Shown here: piece after piece, positions 46,310-58,158 of the stretch
Layout of the letters: each line of letters begins with the position of its first letter
How positions within the stretch are numbered: the first letter of the stretch is position 1
Source of the DNA: Triglochin maritima
Taxonomy: Eukaryota > Streptophyta > Magnoliopsida > Alismatales > Juncaginaceae
Length of the DNA stretch: 64,000 nt
Direction: 5' to 3'
Assembly (NCBI GenBank): GCA_963682175.1
Contig: OY821771.1
Span: 37,344,201-37,408,200, forward strand
Notes under the pieces: generated by a model
The model's database searches: none
Told to the model about the DNA's origin: nothing
Seen by the model: only the letters and a program-made list of their open reading frames with translations
Translations under genes and position numbers: made by a program

Positions 46310-48240
46310 TGTGTTCTAAAAGTTTTACTTTTAATTGTCAATTGTTATGAATTGAATGAGAAATCATTTTGTTCCTTGTTTATGTTATTCGTCTTTTAGA
46401 AGTGTTAAGGAAGATGCTCTTGGTCCTTAACCGAAGAGCCCTAAAAGATATTGGTTTACATAAAACAAAAGATATTCCCAATCATGGTAATTAACATGAG
46501 ACATTAATTACCGAGTTAAGATTGTCGTGTTGGTCATAGATCATTGTAGCTCTACAAGTAAGTGACATCACGGGTACACAAAAGAGAAAAATAGTACTTT
46601 TGTATATTGAATTGACCTAACAAGTAAAATATTATAGAAATGTGTTTATGTGTCATTAATATTTTACTGTGTCCTTGGTCCTTTGATATGAGACTTATAT
46701 CCGATCGCTTAAGGAGTGCTTAATTAGACTAGTGTCTTAAGCTATCAATGAGTGTAGTGCAAAGGCATTAGTTGGTTAAGTATGACTTTTGTTGGAGAAG
46801 ATAGTTAGTCAAAAGATTATCATTGCCCCCTCTTAATTGAGTGATGATATTAGTAGGCCCCTTGATAAAGCAAAGTTATAATGTGCACAATGTGATTTGA
46901 GTTAAGTCACATATTTATAACAAGCTTAAAGAGATCAAGAAATGAATACTGATACAAAGATGACACAATACTACTTTGTGTGTATTCTTAATATCATGAG
47001 GCAAGGGACGGACACAAGTGGTGCACTCCATCACTAAATGGATCGAGTTTTGATTCGAGTGGAATTAAGACATCTAACTAATTGGGAGCTATAATGTGTA
47101 GCTAGATACCGCTTATAGCTTGTGATATTAAGCTCTTAATATCACTGCCAACTTAGTTTAGATCCTCCCATAGGTCACACCACAAAACTGGGAAACGAGA
47201 AATGGGGATTTTGAGTTCATAAGATGTGTCGGGTTTCATTTAGAAAATATGACACATGAGGTGAACAAGCAAAATCAAAATTATGTTGTGATTAATAACA
47301 TAATTAGAATCTAAATTAAAATTCATATGTGATGTAAATATTATGGAGTGTAATGATTTATCATTACATAGGATAATATGTTACATAAGTTGTGAATTTA
47401 CTACTAATCCCGAAATGTCAAATTTTGTAGGGGTTAAATCGAAATTTGACAAATCTACAGTACAGTGCACAAACGGTCGACCGGTTAACAGTAAACGGTC
47501 GACCGATCGGTGCACGGTAGACCGGACACGTTGATCGGTCGACCGGACACGTCTCGACCGATAACAGGGAATTTTCGTCTGTTCGGAACGGTCGACCGAA
47601 TCTATCGGTCGGTCGACCGAACATTGCGATGAAATATTTTATTATTGCGAACGGTCGACCGAAACTTAGTTCGAGAGGTCGACCGAACCTTCAAACGGTC
47701 GACCTGTCCAGACGGTTATCTGCAGAATTAATTAGATCATGCATGGAATTGGTCCATAATTGATTTAATTCGTGGCTAAGATTATTTGTTAGCAAATAAT
47801 GGATGGTTAGATGGAAGTTTGCATGAAATCATGGGCAAGAGGTTGCACATGAATAGGTAATTTGGAGAGAACTTATAAATACAAGTTTATCTCATTACCT
47901 CATTAACTAATTCATTATTTTCTCATACCAAAATCTCTCTCCATAATTCTCCACGAAATTTCCTTAATTCTTAAGATTAGTTTTAGTTTTCAGAGATCTT
48001 CTTCTCAATGGAACTAAAGAGGGGTTAGTAATTGGATTCTAAACCCTATTGGAGATTGAGAGGCTACCTCTTCTCTCTCCAATCTCGTTTAGTATTTGGT
48101 GAATACTCGGAGGCAATCCACCGGGCGATTCGACCAGCAACACGACTCCGGATCTTCAAGAGATTTTAGAGAACCTCTAGGTATGATCCTCTTTGCAATT
48201 ATTTGTTTGTTCTAATGCATGTTAAATAATTAGGACAAAC
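46310..48240 (+). repeat. LTR-like block with CGGTCGACCG array, borders uncertain
   Basis: Starts TGTGTTCTAAAAG after the purine run GAAGGGAA, which looks like a polypurine tract and LTR start. It ends somewhere after GAACCTCTAGGTATGATCC near 48190. The 3' part has a plant-LTR look (TATAAATACAAG near 47874, CT-rich leader, GCAATTATTTGTTTG). It does not resemble the three GTTACA-ended solo LTRs outside the palindrome array. No matching duplication was found. Confidence 0.45.
47474..47704. repeat. CGGTCGACCG palindrome array 3
   Basis: Six exact decamers between 47474 and 47661 plus variants to 47704, in about 230 bp. Confidence 0.9.
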
Positions 48241-49261
48241 AAATGCATGTCTATATGAAAATCGAAGAAAATATGAATGTTTCGATCTTATACGTTTATA
48301 AAATTTTGAAAATATATACATACTATAGGGCACGAAATCCAAGACTACTAAATATGTAACTATTTCTTTTCACGCTTCATTTGATCGAGAATTCATGAAA
48401 TTTGGATCAATAACTCGATGTTTTGTCCAACCACAAAAACAGACATGAGATTAAATCATAATACTCTTAAAATCATTTTAACGAATAGGATAGTAAAAGA
48501 AAATCACAACCTCCATTTTATCTTGATTTGATTATTCTTTCTCTAGTCATTTTCTCTAGTCATTGATATTTAAAAGGCAATGATTTAGGTTCAACGTCCA
48601 TAATCCATTATAAGACGTCATTCTTATCCATGATGTCAAGTATAGAGTTAAAAGTCATAACTTACAAGCATCAAAGCATAATTGGTGCATGCATGCAACT
48701 TATTACTTTTTTCTTCTATCGGTGCATACTAAATTAAACATCTCGAAACGGAATATATTATAATGTACTTGAATCATATGATAAACAAAAGTGCATATTA
48801 GCAATTCCAAAAGAAACATATATTGATTGTATATATGTAATCTCATTTATTTTATATATATACAAAATTGTCATGATAAATTTTATGCACCATGTGGGTA
48901 AATTAATTACCTCATGATGAACAAATACACATTCAAGATGTAAGTAAAATATCCATATATGTCTTTTAGATAGAAATTATGCATATCAACATATTAGCAT
49001 GTAAATTATTAATATCTAGAAGAATTTCATCGTAACTGATTAAAAATCACAAGTATGGAAAATATAATGGACTAATGAAAGTACTAACCAATATAAAACA
49101 TTTTCTCACGAAAAATGTAATATTTAACCAATGCTAAACCATGACATTAGATTTTATTTTATCTTTTGAACATAATTTGTTGGGTAAAAAATAACAATTA
49201 TTGACTGATGCATCAGTGTATTATAGCACATGGCAGAATAACAAATAAAAAATGGAATTAC
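48241..49261. other. Decayed sequence inside the copia element
   Basis: AT-rich; no gene or repeat recognised. Confidence 0.4.
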
Positions 49262-50669
49262 TATTCGTCGCCGGAAAACTACTTAAATCACCCAAAAATT
49301 ACATTTTTGTCTATCACAATTCATTTAATACTCATTACGTCCTGTCTCTTAAAATAAGGTTTCTGCCTACGTTTTCCTCATTTTCCCAATAACAACACAA
49401 TGAAAATGTCTAGCGAAGCGCCTGGATAAAGTGAGGTAAGAGGGAAAAATTTTAAAAATTGTCCCGGGCGTCTGGAGGAGACGTCTCCACCATGGTTGAG
49501 GCATCTGTATGGGACGCCCCCACCATGGTTGAGGTGTCTCCTTCAGACGCCTCCATTTTTTAATTTTTTTTAATTTTTTTTTAAATTCAGGTTCCGTTAC
49601 AAGATTTCGGGGGTGATGTAGTAGATTACAGTGAGCTTTTAGATAGTAAACAAATATTTACAACAATCGAGGAAACTTGTAAATGGGCGAAACAAGTTGC
49701 CATAGGAGCCAGATTTTTTTGGTTATATCATCATATAAATCAAAAGTAGATAACCAGACAGATTGTTACTTGAGATGTAATCGCAGACATGAAGTGACTT
49801 CTCGTGATACGAGTATTGCATTACGGAAGAACACAAAAAGAAAATGTTGCGGTTGTCGGTTTTTAATAAAAATAGTCGAGTGACGGGATCGTGTGGATGA
49901 GTCGTCGTTACTAATAGCACGCATGGGCAGCACAACCACGCACTTGTTGTTTATCCTGAGGGTCACCGACAGATCATCGGTCTTAGTTCTGGCACGAAAC
50001 AAATTGTTCGTGATATGACCGAGGCACAAGCAAGACCACGAAATATTTTGTCGGCAGTAAAAGAGAAATTCCCGGATGATAATCCAAATGAGAGACACAT
50101 TTATAACTTCAGAGAGTACATGAGGAGGACGAAATCTGAAGATAGGAATCCCGCTCAGCAGTTTCTGCATCAGGCAGTGCATTATCGGTACTTACATTGG
50201 ATTATGGCCGATGAAGAAAAATTAATGTCATCACTCACGCATTTTTGGCACATCTGACGTCAGTTCAGTTGTTGTGCACCTATCCTTTTGTTATCTGCAT
50301 GGATTCGACGTATAATTTATTTAGCAATTTTCACAAATTATAATTAATTTAAAAAATATTAAAAAAAGGGGACATGCGTCTCCGGCAGACGCCTGCCCCC
50401 ACCAAGGCCCAGGCGTCCGCGGGAGCCGCCCCCGCGAACGCTTGGGTAAAAAAATTAAAAAAATTAATGACTTCTTACCAGATTCAACTGATCCGGGGCA
50501 TCCGCTACCGCTTTTACTGGCCTTCGAGACAACGTTTGTGAGAAATGTGAAAGAAATATGAAGAGAGGGTGGTGTAAGGAGAGTCAAATGAAGAATTATA
50601 TAAAAGAAGTGTAGAAGGGCAAAATGGTAATTCGTACGGGCGATTTAAGTAGTTTTACGGCGACGAATA
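49262..50669. mobile_element. Short MULE deletion derivative
   Basis: 1408 bp with 32-bp inverted ends, left TATTCGTCGCCGGAAAACTA, right (inward) TATTCGTCGCCGTAAAACTA, two mismatches over 32. No clear 9-bp target duplication. It keeps exon 1, the GC-rich intron and the first third of exon 2 of the same transposase as 36608-39570, then is joined to the other end of the element, which has its own donor-like CTG|GTAAG (minus strand, near 50479) followed by another GC-rich block. Confidence 0.85.
49400..50318 (+). pseudogene. MULE transposase N-terminal fragment
   Basis: Exon 1 at 49400-49435 reads ATG AAA ATG TCT AGC and has a TAA stop, with donor GAG|GTAAG. Exon 2 starts at 49591 after TTCAG and reads VPLQDFGGDVVDYSELLDSK, then EETCKWAKQVA, matching the long copy, but with many frame changes and stops. 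It ends at ICMDSTY, the first catalytic Asp, and is then deleted. It cannot make transposase. Confidence 0.85.
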
Positions 50670-51149
50670 TCAGTTCAGTAAAAAAATCACGAGTTTAAAA
50701 ATGTATTTGTTGTGCAAGATTTAAATTAAGAACTAAATAATGGTTCCCCTCCAACATATGCACATTAATATATTGACCAAAATAACAAAATAAATATCCA
50801 AAAAATCATATAATCATTTGACAAAAAATCTTATAAATCCTGATTTTTGTTGTTGTTCTAAAGCACTAAGATATACCATTGTCCGAGATTCACACGTCCA
50901 AAAATATTTTTTATTTCATTTTTAAAGTATACATATACAACCCTCAATTGATTGAAAATGATTTCTTTATTAATCATGCAATATGGAATCACCTTTCTAA
51001 CCCTTTTTTAATGATCAAAACAAACAATTTTTGACAGATAAACGGAAGAAATTATGTGTCACATTGGAATCAAAACATGGATTTGTTACCTTGAGACTTG
51101 AGCGACACCTAAGGTTTTAGTCGGTAGTAGAACTTTCGTGCTGATAACG
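50670..51149. other. Copia 5' interior remnant
   Basis: AT-rich, ends in the primer-binding position of the minus-strand copia element. No frame. Confidence 0.45.
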
Positions 51150-51381
51150 TGTTATAAAACAAGCAAACCAAAGATAAAAGATTAGGGAGGGGAGAGATAT
51201 GTATTCCATTTCATTGTCACCAAATATGTACAATAGTCCCCTATATATAGGGTGAGGATGTAGTATAGAGGTTACAACCAAAATAAATAGAATTACACTA
51301 TATTAATAAGTGTAAAATCTACTTAAGCTATTAGGGGTCAAGGAAGTTAAATCATGCACAAAACGTTTTGAATTCACAACT
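51150..51381 (-). repeat. 5' LTR of the minus-strand copia
   Basis: 232 bp, uninterrupted partner of 41737-42487. It contains the empty hAT target site (CACCAAATATGTAC near 51229). Confidence 0.88.
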
Positions 51382-51386
51382 GAATC

Positions 51387-53105
51387 AACTTTAGACTATT
51401 AATATCATTTTTAACTACATGACTATTTTGGGACATTAGTTTTTTCTCGTCTAGCATCTCAAAAGTGACGTCTGGGTTGTTTTTTTATTCTTCCAATTCC
51501 CAGAAATTAACCTCTAAGAGTCTAAGGTGTTGTCGCAATATATAAAAATCTAGCATCTTAAAAAATTAGTATTAGTATTACTTTGCTTCTTAATTCTTAC
51601 GTAAAATCCAAACATCAGAAATTGAATGCCCAGAAAGCTAAACATCAAAAGCTAAGGTTCCCAAGTGGACCTCCAAAATTGGAGCGACGACCAAACCCTC
51701 AACAGTCAACAAATCACTTCTTGTCGTGCCATCATTTTTACTTTTGCATGAAGGACTTTATTTACCTCAAGTAGCGTTCCCTAAGCAAAAATTGCTGTGG
51801 ACATGTAAGCAGGCTTGTATCTATTACATATGCCATGCCACAACAACATGGCATTATCATGTGCAACATTGTACTAGCTAAAGGAGATGAGAATCTAATT
51901 TGGAGTGTAAGTTATCTACCTTTTTTCTTCCTCATCAACCTAAGTGTCAACTTTTGGAAGAAACAAGGTGGTGCCTTTTAGGCTTCAACAATGGGAAAAG
52001 TCTATAACAAACAAAGCTAAGAAAAGAAAGGGTTGGTCACCAGAAGTGTACTACTTTGAGGTTGTTAATTAGGTGTGCTTCTTTTTTCTTTGGGAAATTA
52101 CAAATAATTACTTGCAATTATGAACCTAATTCACTTAACTTTCATGAACTTTAAAACGTTACACGTCGTTTCCTTGATCTTTTAATTTCATAACACTTTG
52201 CCCCTCTCCACCAATACTGTGTTATTTTCAACATATTTATCGTAATTATTATTTTTTGCATTGTTTTCAAATATTACCACAATTACTAACTCTATGAGAA
52301 ACTTGGATTTAAATATGTATCGAATCCATATCGTATTTGCATGAAATATGTTCAACATTGGACACTAAATTTGGATCAAATTTGACGCAAATGTAAATCC
52401 AAACTTTTCATAAAGTTAATGTTAGGGTTAATCTATGTAAACAATAACAAGGAATATCTTTAAAAATAACACACTTTTTTACGGAGAAGATGGTTAAGGG
52501 TTAGAAAACTTAAAGTTCTCGGTCGAGGTAAGTGTCACGTTTTAAAGTTCATGGAGGTTAACTTAATTCCATAGTTGAGGGGTATTATTCTATAATTAAT
52601 CATTTTTTTCTTTTTTTCCTTTTTTGGAAATGTGATAATAAGGTTTAGTACATAGAAAGAATATGAGATGAGAAGCTTCGTCTGCAAAACTACCAACAAT
52701 GCCTTAGATGTTATACCCAAGATTTAAACATGCAATATTTGATTTCAAAAACGGTCTAACTATAACCTGAGTTAATGCAAGATAACCGATTTTATGGTAT
52801 TTGGGAACTAATATTTCTTATTATATTTTTTAGAATTAATTATAATAGAATGGGATCAAAATAATATGGCCACGTCACCCACATATATGGGTGCGTTTGG
52901 ATACCATGAAACTCCAAGCACTTTTCCAAAAATAGTGTTTCCTAGTGGCATCGTTTTCGAAGTAGCTTATTGCTTTCTAGTTCTCGCCCGTCTGGTTGCC
53001 AAAACCGGTTTTCCAATTTCTAAACATCCCAACAAACTCAATTTACAACAACACCACTTTCCTCTGTGGCCACGCCCTTGAAACTCTCAGACGACCTTTC
53101 ACCTA
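51387..53105. other. Intergenic DNA
   Basis: AT-rich, no supportable gene. The 71-codon frame at 52866-53081 has no recognisable domain or flanking signals. Confidence 0.45.
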
Positions 53106-54593
53106 TGTAGGATCATGTATGGTCGGATTATCTAATCACTTTTAGGGTTAATTGAACTCTACTTGCTCAATCAAAGATGTGCGGCGGAAATTAAAACAAA
53201 GAGCAAGTAAATAAGACAATATGCAAACCACACAAAGGCATCGGAAGATTTTATAGAGGTTCGGTCTCCCGCCTACTTCCTCTCTTCAAACCTCCACTCG
53301 ATCTTCCTCGAGTTCCGTCTATTACTTCACTATCAACCTCGTTCCAGGCCAAGATTAAGCCTTGTACAACACAAGCTCCGCGAACAATCCTCGCTAGCTT
53401 GATTTTTTCTCTCACAATCCGAGAGGATCACTTCGGGCTCTCACCAAAGTCTATACTCTTGTCTTGGGCTTTCACCAAGACCCTTTCTATTTGACAAACA
53501 ATTAAAGTGGAACAACATTCTCGAAACTTGAGCACGCTTGAGTAGAATATGATTTAAGACTAAAGTATGAAGGTTTTGAGTTTGTGAGTGTTTAGAGCTT
53601 TCTCTCTAATGTAGGAGACAAATAGTAGTGGGAGATGTTCTAAACAAGGTTGGGAACATCTATTTATAAGCTCCTAAGGTGTTATAGTCGTTGGGGTTAA
53701 GTGTGGTGAAAAGTTGTGCAGGAAATACAAAATAGAAAACTATTGTACACTTTTCAGTGCAAGTTTGGTCCACCGGACGGGTCAAATGGTCGACCGATAG
53801 ACGGTTCAGAACAAGGAACGGTCGACCAAGAAGAGAATGGTTGAACGAAAAGATGTTATAAGTAAGATCACTTAAGTTATCGGTCGAACGAAAGGTGGAA
53901 CGGTCGACCGAAATTTGACAGGGAATCTGGAGTTTTATGTTCGATCAAACAAAAGGATTTGGGCGGTCAACCAATATAAGACAGGAAAACTGGGTTTCAC
54001 AAAAACTTCTTGGAACGGTCGGCCGTGGTCTAGGAATCGGTCGACCGGAGGCAAATGTATTTTGGGGTTTGGTTAAGTTTATATGAATACGACTGTTTAT
54101 ATAATACGACAAGTCTAATGGCCACATGACACGTGTAGACAGTCGACCGGTCGGCGGTTAAATTCACTATTTAATGAAGGATCAAATGGTCGATCGGAGG
54201 CATTTCAGTCGACCGAAATGGCACAGAAAATTCTTATTTAGGTTTAGTGAATTCCGGTCTAGGTTTGGGGTGACCTATTTAAGTCCAAAAGATCTGAGAT
54301 TTTGTGTGTGACTTCTATAAGAAATCTACTATGTGTTTAAGTAGTTTTTAACTCTTATATGCTCAAGTACACATAGTTCCTAAGACTCAAAATAAATTAA
54401 GATTACATGTCTTCAAATGAGCTTTCATTACATGTCTTGACTTGAATCATTTGTTTCTTGAGTCTTGATCACCTGTAGATGTTAGCACAAAGCAATGTAT
54501 ATGTTATGCAATATGTGTGTTATACTACATTGATTATAATTAAGATTAGGTTGATTAAATCATCAAAAGATAGATTAAGGCCAAAAGCCAACA
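53106..54593 (-). repeat. LTR-like block (copia-type look) with CGGTCGACCG variants
   Basis: About 1.49 kb. On the minus strand it starts TGTTGGCTTTTGGCCTTAAT and ends CATACATGATCCTACA. The text near its end (gatttttataga-gttcgg, gcggcggaaattaaa on the plus strand) resembles LTRs of large plant copia elements. No interior is attached, so it would be a solo LTR, but the flanks accta and acccc match only in part. It does not share the landmarks of the GTTACA-ended solo LTRs apart from the palindromes. Confidence 0.55.
53786..54210. repeat. CGGTCGACCG palindrome array 4 (diverged)
   Basis: Two exact decamers (near 53900 and 54038) and about ten variants such as GGTCGACCA, GGTCGGCCG, GGTCGATCGG and AGTCGACCG. 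Confidence 0.8.
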
Positions 54594-54955
54594 ACCCCTT
54601 CCTCTCCCTTCCCTTTGCCTTTCATCTTCCAAAAAATAAATCAACGAACGACTAAAGATCAATTTAAAGGACCAAATATTAGTGTTGGAACCATATTATT
54701 CTTGTAAATTAGTGTCTTCGAACCTACAAAATTCCAGAAGAAAATTTGCATGTGATGCATTGAAAAAAACTAAAAGAAACGACGTATATATGTGTTTTAT
54801 GCACACAAAAAGACATCCATTGATCAATTAGTACAAAATCACATGCAAAATAGACATCCGGTGTCCATAGACTTGCATTGTAATTTTGTAATCGCTTGAA
54901 AAATGTAGAAGAAGTCTAATCTGAGATGTTGGTTTCAATCTTATAACTTTTTACA
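54594..54955. other. Unassigned spacer
   Basis: AT-rich; nothing recognised. Confidence 0.4.
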
Positions 54956-56786
54956 CACTAGTGCAAAAGAGTGAATAGTCGTCGCCATATACACGTCAAA
55001 TGTCAGAACATGCAACGTCTATAGGTATAGATGTCAGATGTTAGAACATACACGTCTATAGGTATAGTCGTCGGATGTCAGAACATACATGTTCTATAGG
55101 TATAGTCGTCGGATATCAGAATATACACATCTATAGGTATAGTCGTCGCCATATACACGTCGCATGTTCTGACATCCAATGTCTATACATAGACCCTTAA
55201 GCAACTTGGCCTTTAATAACCTATAACAAAATATAAGACAATATTTGCTAAGTCATTCATCATATAGGGTTCTCCATGCATGTAATCATCGTATTTATTT
55301 TTTCTTTTATGATTTTTGTCGTAGATTGTTGGCGTAAGGTGTGTAATCTCTTTCACTCATTATTCATTAGGAAGCACACATTACTTAGTAGGATTGCATT
55401 GAAATAAGAGAGTGAGTGATTGTTTGGTGTGTTGTTTGTTAGAATAAGGCATGAAAAACACCTAGGGTGCAGTCACCTATAGAAGAAGATGTGGGGAATT
55501 TTATCACCCTTTCATTGGCCCAAAAACCACGTAATAAAAAGGCTTAATAAAATCACTTTAGATGTTGGTCCCTACGATTTTCGGACACATTAAGGAGAGG
55601 AAACCATTTAAGACTGTTATGGTCTGAACATCATTGTCTATCTAGTATTCCTGAGATTTCAGGAACCTCTGGGTTCTTGATTTCCTACAGACTAGTGGTC
55701 CTCACCGTTTAAGACCGTTATGGCCAGAACGTCGTTGCCCATCTAGCCTTGTAGAGATTTAGAAACCTTCAGGTTCTTGATTTCTCACAGACTAGTGAGA
55801 CCTCGAAGTTAGGCGTCGTTTAATGCTACTGACCTATAGTTGACTTTAGGCTTGTTTTTGCCTTGATTGTTTAGTTAGGTTTCTAACCTTCCTTATTCCC
55901 ACACTAGATTAAGGACTTCATCTTCTCTCTCCTGAGTCATTCTTTTCTCATCTTCATGTCTTCAGATCTTCACATCTACGAACACCTTCTTTTAAATTGA
56001 AATTTTATTTCCTGACTTTAATAATAACTATCATTTACCTTAATGTTAGATTGAAATTAATCGAGATTGTATTCTTTCAAACCGATTGACTGATGAGTAT
56101 GAGAACGGAGTGAATATGTTCTTAGAGGTTGCCAAAAGTCATTCAAAGAATAGGAATGACAGAGATATGGAATATTGTCCATGCAATAAGTGTCATAATA
56201 TGTCACTGCTAAGTTTTCGAAAAATAAAAGTTCATTTGTTTGAGAAATGTTTCGACACAAGTTACAGACGATGTATATTGAACGACGAAAATGAATCATT
56301 TAGTAGTTCAAGAATGACGGAGACAATGTAGGTGTGGGAGATCAATTAAAGGACATGGTTCAGGATATAGCTGAAAACTTTTCGTCTAACCCCGATTTAC
56401 TTGGTAGTTTGTTGAGTGACAATGAGAAGTCGTTGTATAAGGGTTGCACTAAATTTACTAGATTGTCAGTAGTGTTGAAATTGTACAATTTAAAAGCAGG
56501 AAATTGTTGGACCGATGTCAGTTTCACATCACTGTTGAAGATATTGAAAGAGATGCTTCCAGATGATAATGAACTATCGGATATAACTTATGATGCTAAG
56601 AAAGTGTTGTGTCCTATGAGAATGAAATCTAGGAAGATACACGCATGTCTAAATGATTGTATATTGTATAGGAGTGAATTTGAAAACTTACATTCATGTC
56701 CTAGGTGTAATGTTTAACGATACAAAATGAAACGCAGTGGACCGAAACACAATGTAGATGATGAATTTGAAAATCCAGCCCTATAG
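54956..56786 (+). mobile_element. CACTA element, 5' part
   Basis: Begins CACTAGTGCAAAAGAGTG, the same terminus type as the element at 9703. Subterminal repeats of TATAGGTATAGTCGTCGGAT type run from about 54979 to 55175. A leader of about 900 bp leads to a TNP2-type coding fragment. No right terminus was found, so the element is 3' truncated near 56790. Confidence 0.75.
56054..56786 (+). pseudogene. CACTA TNP2 transposase N-terminal fragment
   Basis: The first part (NRLTDEYENGVNMFLEVAKS, CPCNKCHN) matches the transposase-associated domain that precedes TNP2 (PF13963). The second part, after a one-base frame change near 56320, reads GDQLKDMVQDI, GCTKFTRLSVVLKLYNLK, then TSLLKILKEMLPDDNELS, KIHACLNDCILYRSEF and CPRCNV, the N-terminal half of TNP2. 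An in-frame TAA replaces a codon at 56716, after which RYKMKRSGPKH continues to 56786. The catalytic core is missing. Confidence 0.85.
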
Positions 56787-57331
56787 ACTTTGTATTTTTT
56801 ATACGTACTTTACATATGTGTGTGTATCAAATATCAATCAATACATATTTTAGATTTTAAAATTTTCAATGTACGCAAGTGCAAACCCATTTGTTGTAAA
56901 TATTCTACGTACATTTGGCATTTATTTTAGTTAATGATCCTCAGGTAAGTATTAAACAGAACTAGCAACCACTGGTGAGAAAGAATGGTACTTATATTAA
57001 GGGACAGGAAGTACCGGAACAGCGAGAAGGCCACCGGGACAGACCTTTGAGAAAAGACCAAGATCGGTCAATTGATGCATTTCAAGTTTGGAGTAGTTGA
57101 CCAAGTCAACAATCAAGTTGTGTTACACTCTGGGTAGTTACTCTAGGAAAGTCGACTCTTAACCTTTTTTTAAGGTTTGGTTTAATTGACCACCGTACTT
57201 AAATTACTAACGTTCACAATTGGTTCGTTGTTTCTTGAGAGACACGGTGAAAGTTTCTTGAGAGATTTTTCACCGGAGAATATAAGGACATTCTCTAAGA
57301 TTATATCAAATGTGAATTAAGAGGAGCAACC
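56787..57331. other. Unassigned sequence
   Basis: No gene or repeat recognised between the CACTA fragment and the next hAT element. Confidence 0.4.
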
Positions 57332-57339
57332 CACCCACA

Positions 57340-58150
57340 TAGGGGTGTAATCCATCTCTAAACGAGCGATACGAGCCTGCTCAAGATCGGCTCGTTAAGG
57401 GTTTTGAGCGGAAAATTCAGCCCGTGCTCGGTTCGACCTACTCGCGAGAGACTCGTTAACCTAAACCTTTTTTTGGTATTGAATTCCTAATAATATTGTC
57501 CCAACAAGTAAATTATAAGATTACTTAAGACAAATATAATAATAGTTACTAACACAATTTTAAAATTAACACCTAAAATAAAACACAATCTTATAAATTA
57601 TACGACAACATCAACATCTTATAAATAAGATTATACACTTGGATCAAACAAAATCAACACAATATTAAAATCAAACACAATCTTCTAAATTATAGGACAA
57701 CTCACAACATCAACATCTTATAAATAAGATCATCCACCTGACTCAAACATTAATTTATTTGAACTTTTGGTGTAGAAAAGAATGAGAAAAAGAAAAGAAA
57801 TAATAATAATGGAAAAACGAAAAATTTAGGACTAATAAGGTTTTGATTCTTATGAATATTTTGGTTTGGTTTGTTAAATGGATTGTTGGGTTTTGTAAAT
57901 TAGTTTATTAAATAAGTTTAACACTTTACCGATTGGGTAATTGGATAGAATATTCAGGTTAATCAAATAATTAGATATAGTAATCAGGTTTCGAGCGATA
58001 ATTGAGCGAGCACCGAGCGAGTATCGAGCGAGCAGGGTCTGCTCGTGCTCGGCTCGTTACTAACCGATCCGAGCAATTTCGAGCAAAATTATAGCAAAAT
58101 CGAGCGAACATTGATCGATGTATCGATCCGAGCAGAACTTGACAGTCCTA
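57340..58150. mobile_element. Non-autonomous hAT-type element, GAGC-rich
   Basis: 811 bp from TAGGGGTGTAATCC to GACAGTCCTA, with a perfect 8-bp duplication CACCCACA (57332-57339, 58151-58158). The ends carry many CGAGC and GCTCG words (gagcgagcaccgagcgag), complementary between the two ends, around an AT-rich centre. A different family from 7477 and 41815. No transposase. Confidence 0.85.
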
Positions 58151-58158
58151 CACCCACA

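Larger units (their letters stand above)
41737..51381 (-). mobile_element. Old Ty1/copia element, minus strand, with nested insertions
   Basis: LTRs at 41737-42487 (3', containing a hAT element) and 51150-51381 (5', 232 bp), ending TGTTATAAAACAAG on the plus strand at both. The target duplication GAATC (41732-41736, 51382-51386) is perfect. Next to the 5' LTR the minus strand has CGTTATCAGCACGA at the primer-binding position (51136-51149); next to the 3' LTR it has CCAAGGGGGAG (42488-42498) as polypurine tract. The interior is heavily decayed but keeps copia fragments (RNase H, RT). A MULE copy and an LTR-like block sit inside. Confidence 0.88.

Noticed and set aside
47561..47567. gggaa after ataaca as the right target duplication of the LTR-like block at 46310
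   Set aside because: It falls inside the palindrome array, which continues unchanged on both sides, so the match is accidental.
52866..53081. 71-codon frame starting MATSPTYMGAF
   Set aside because: No domain, no splice or promoter support, no known family.
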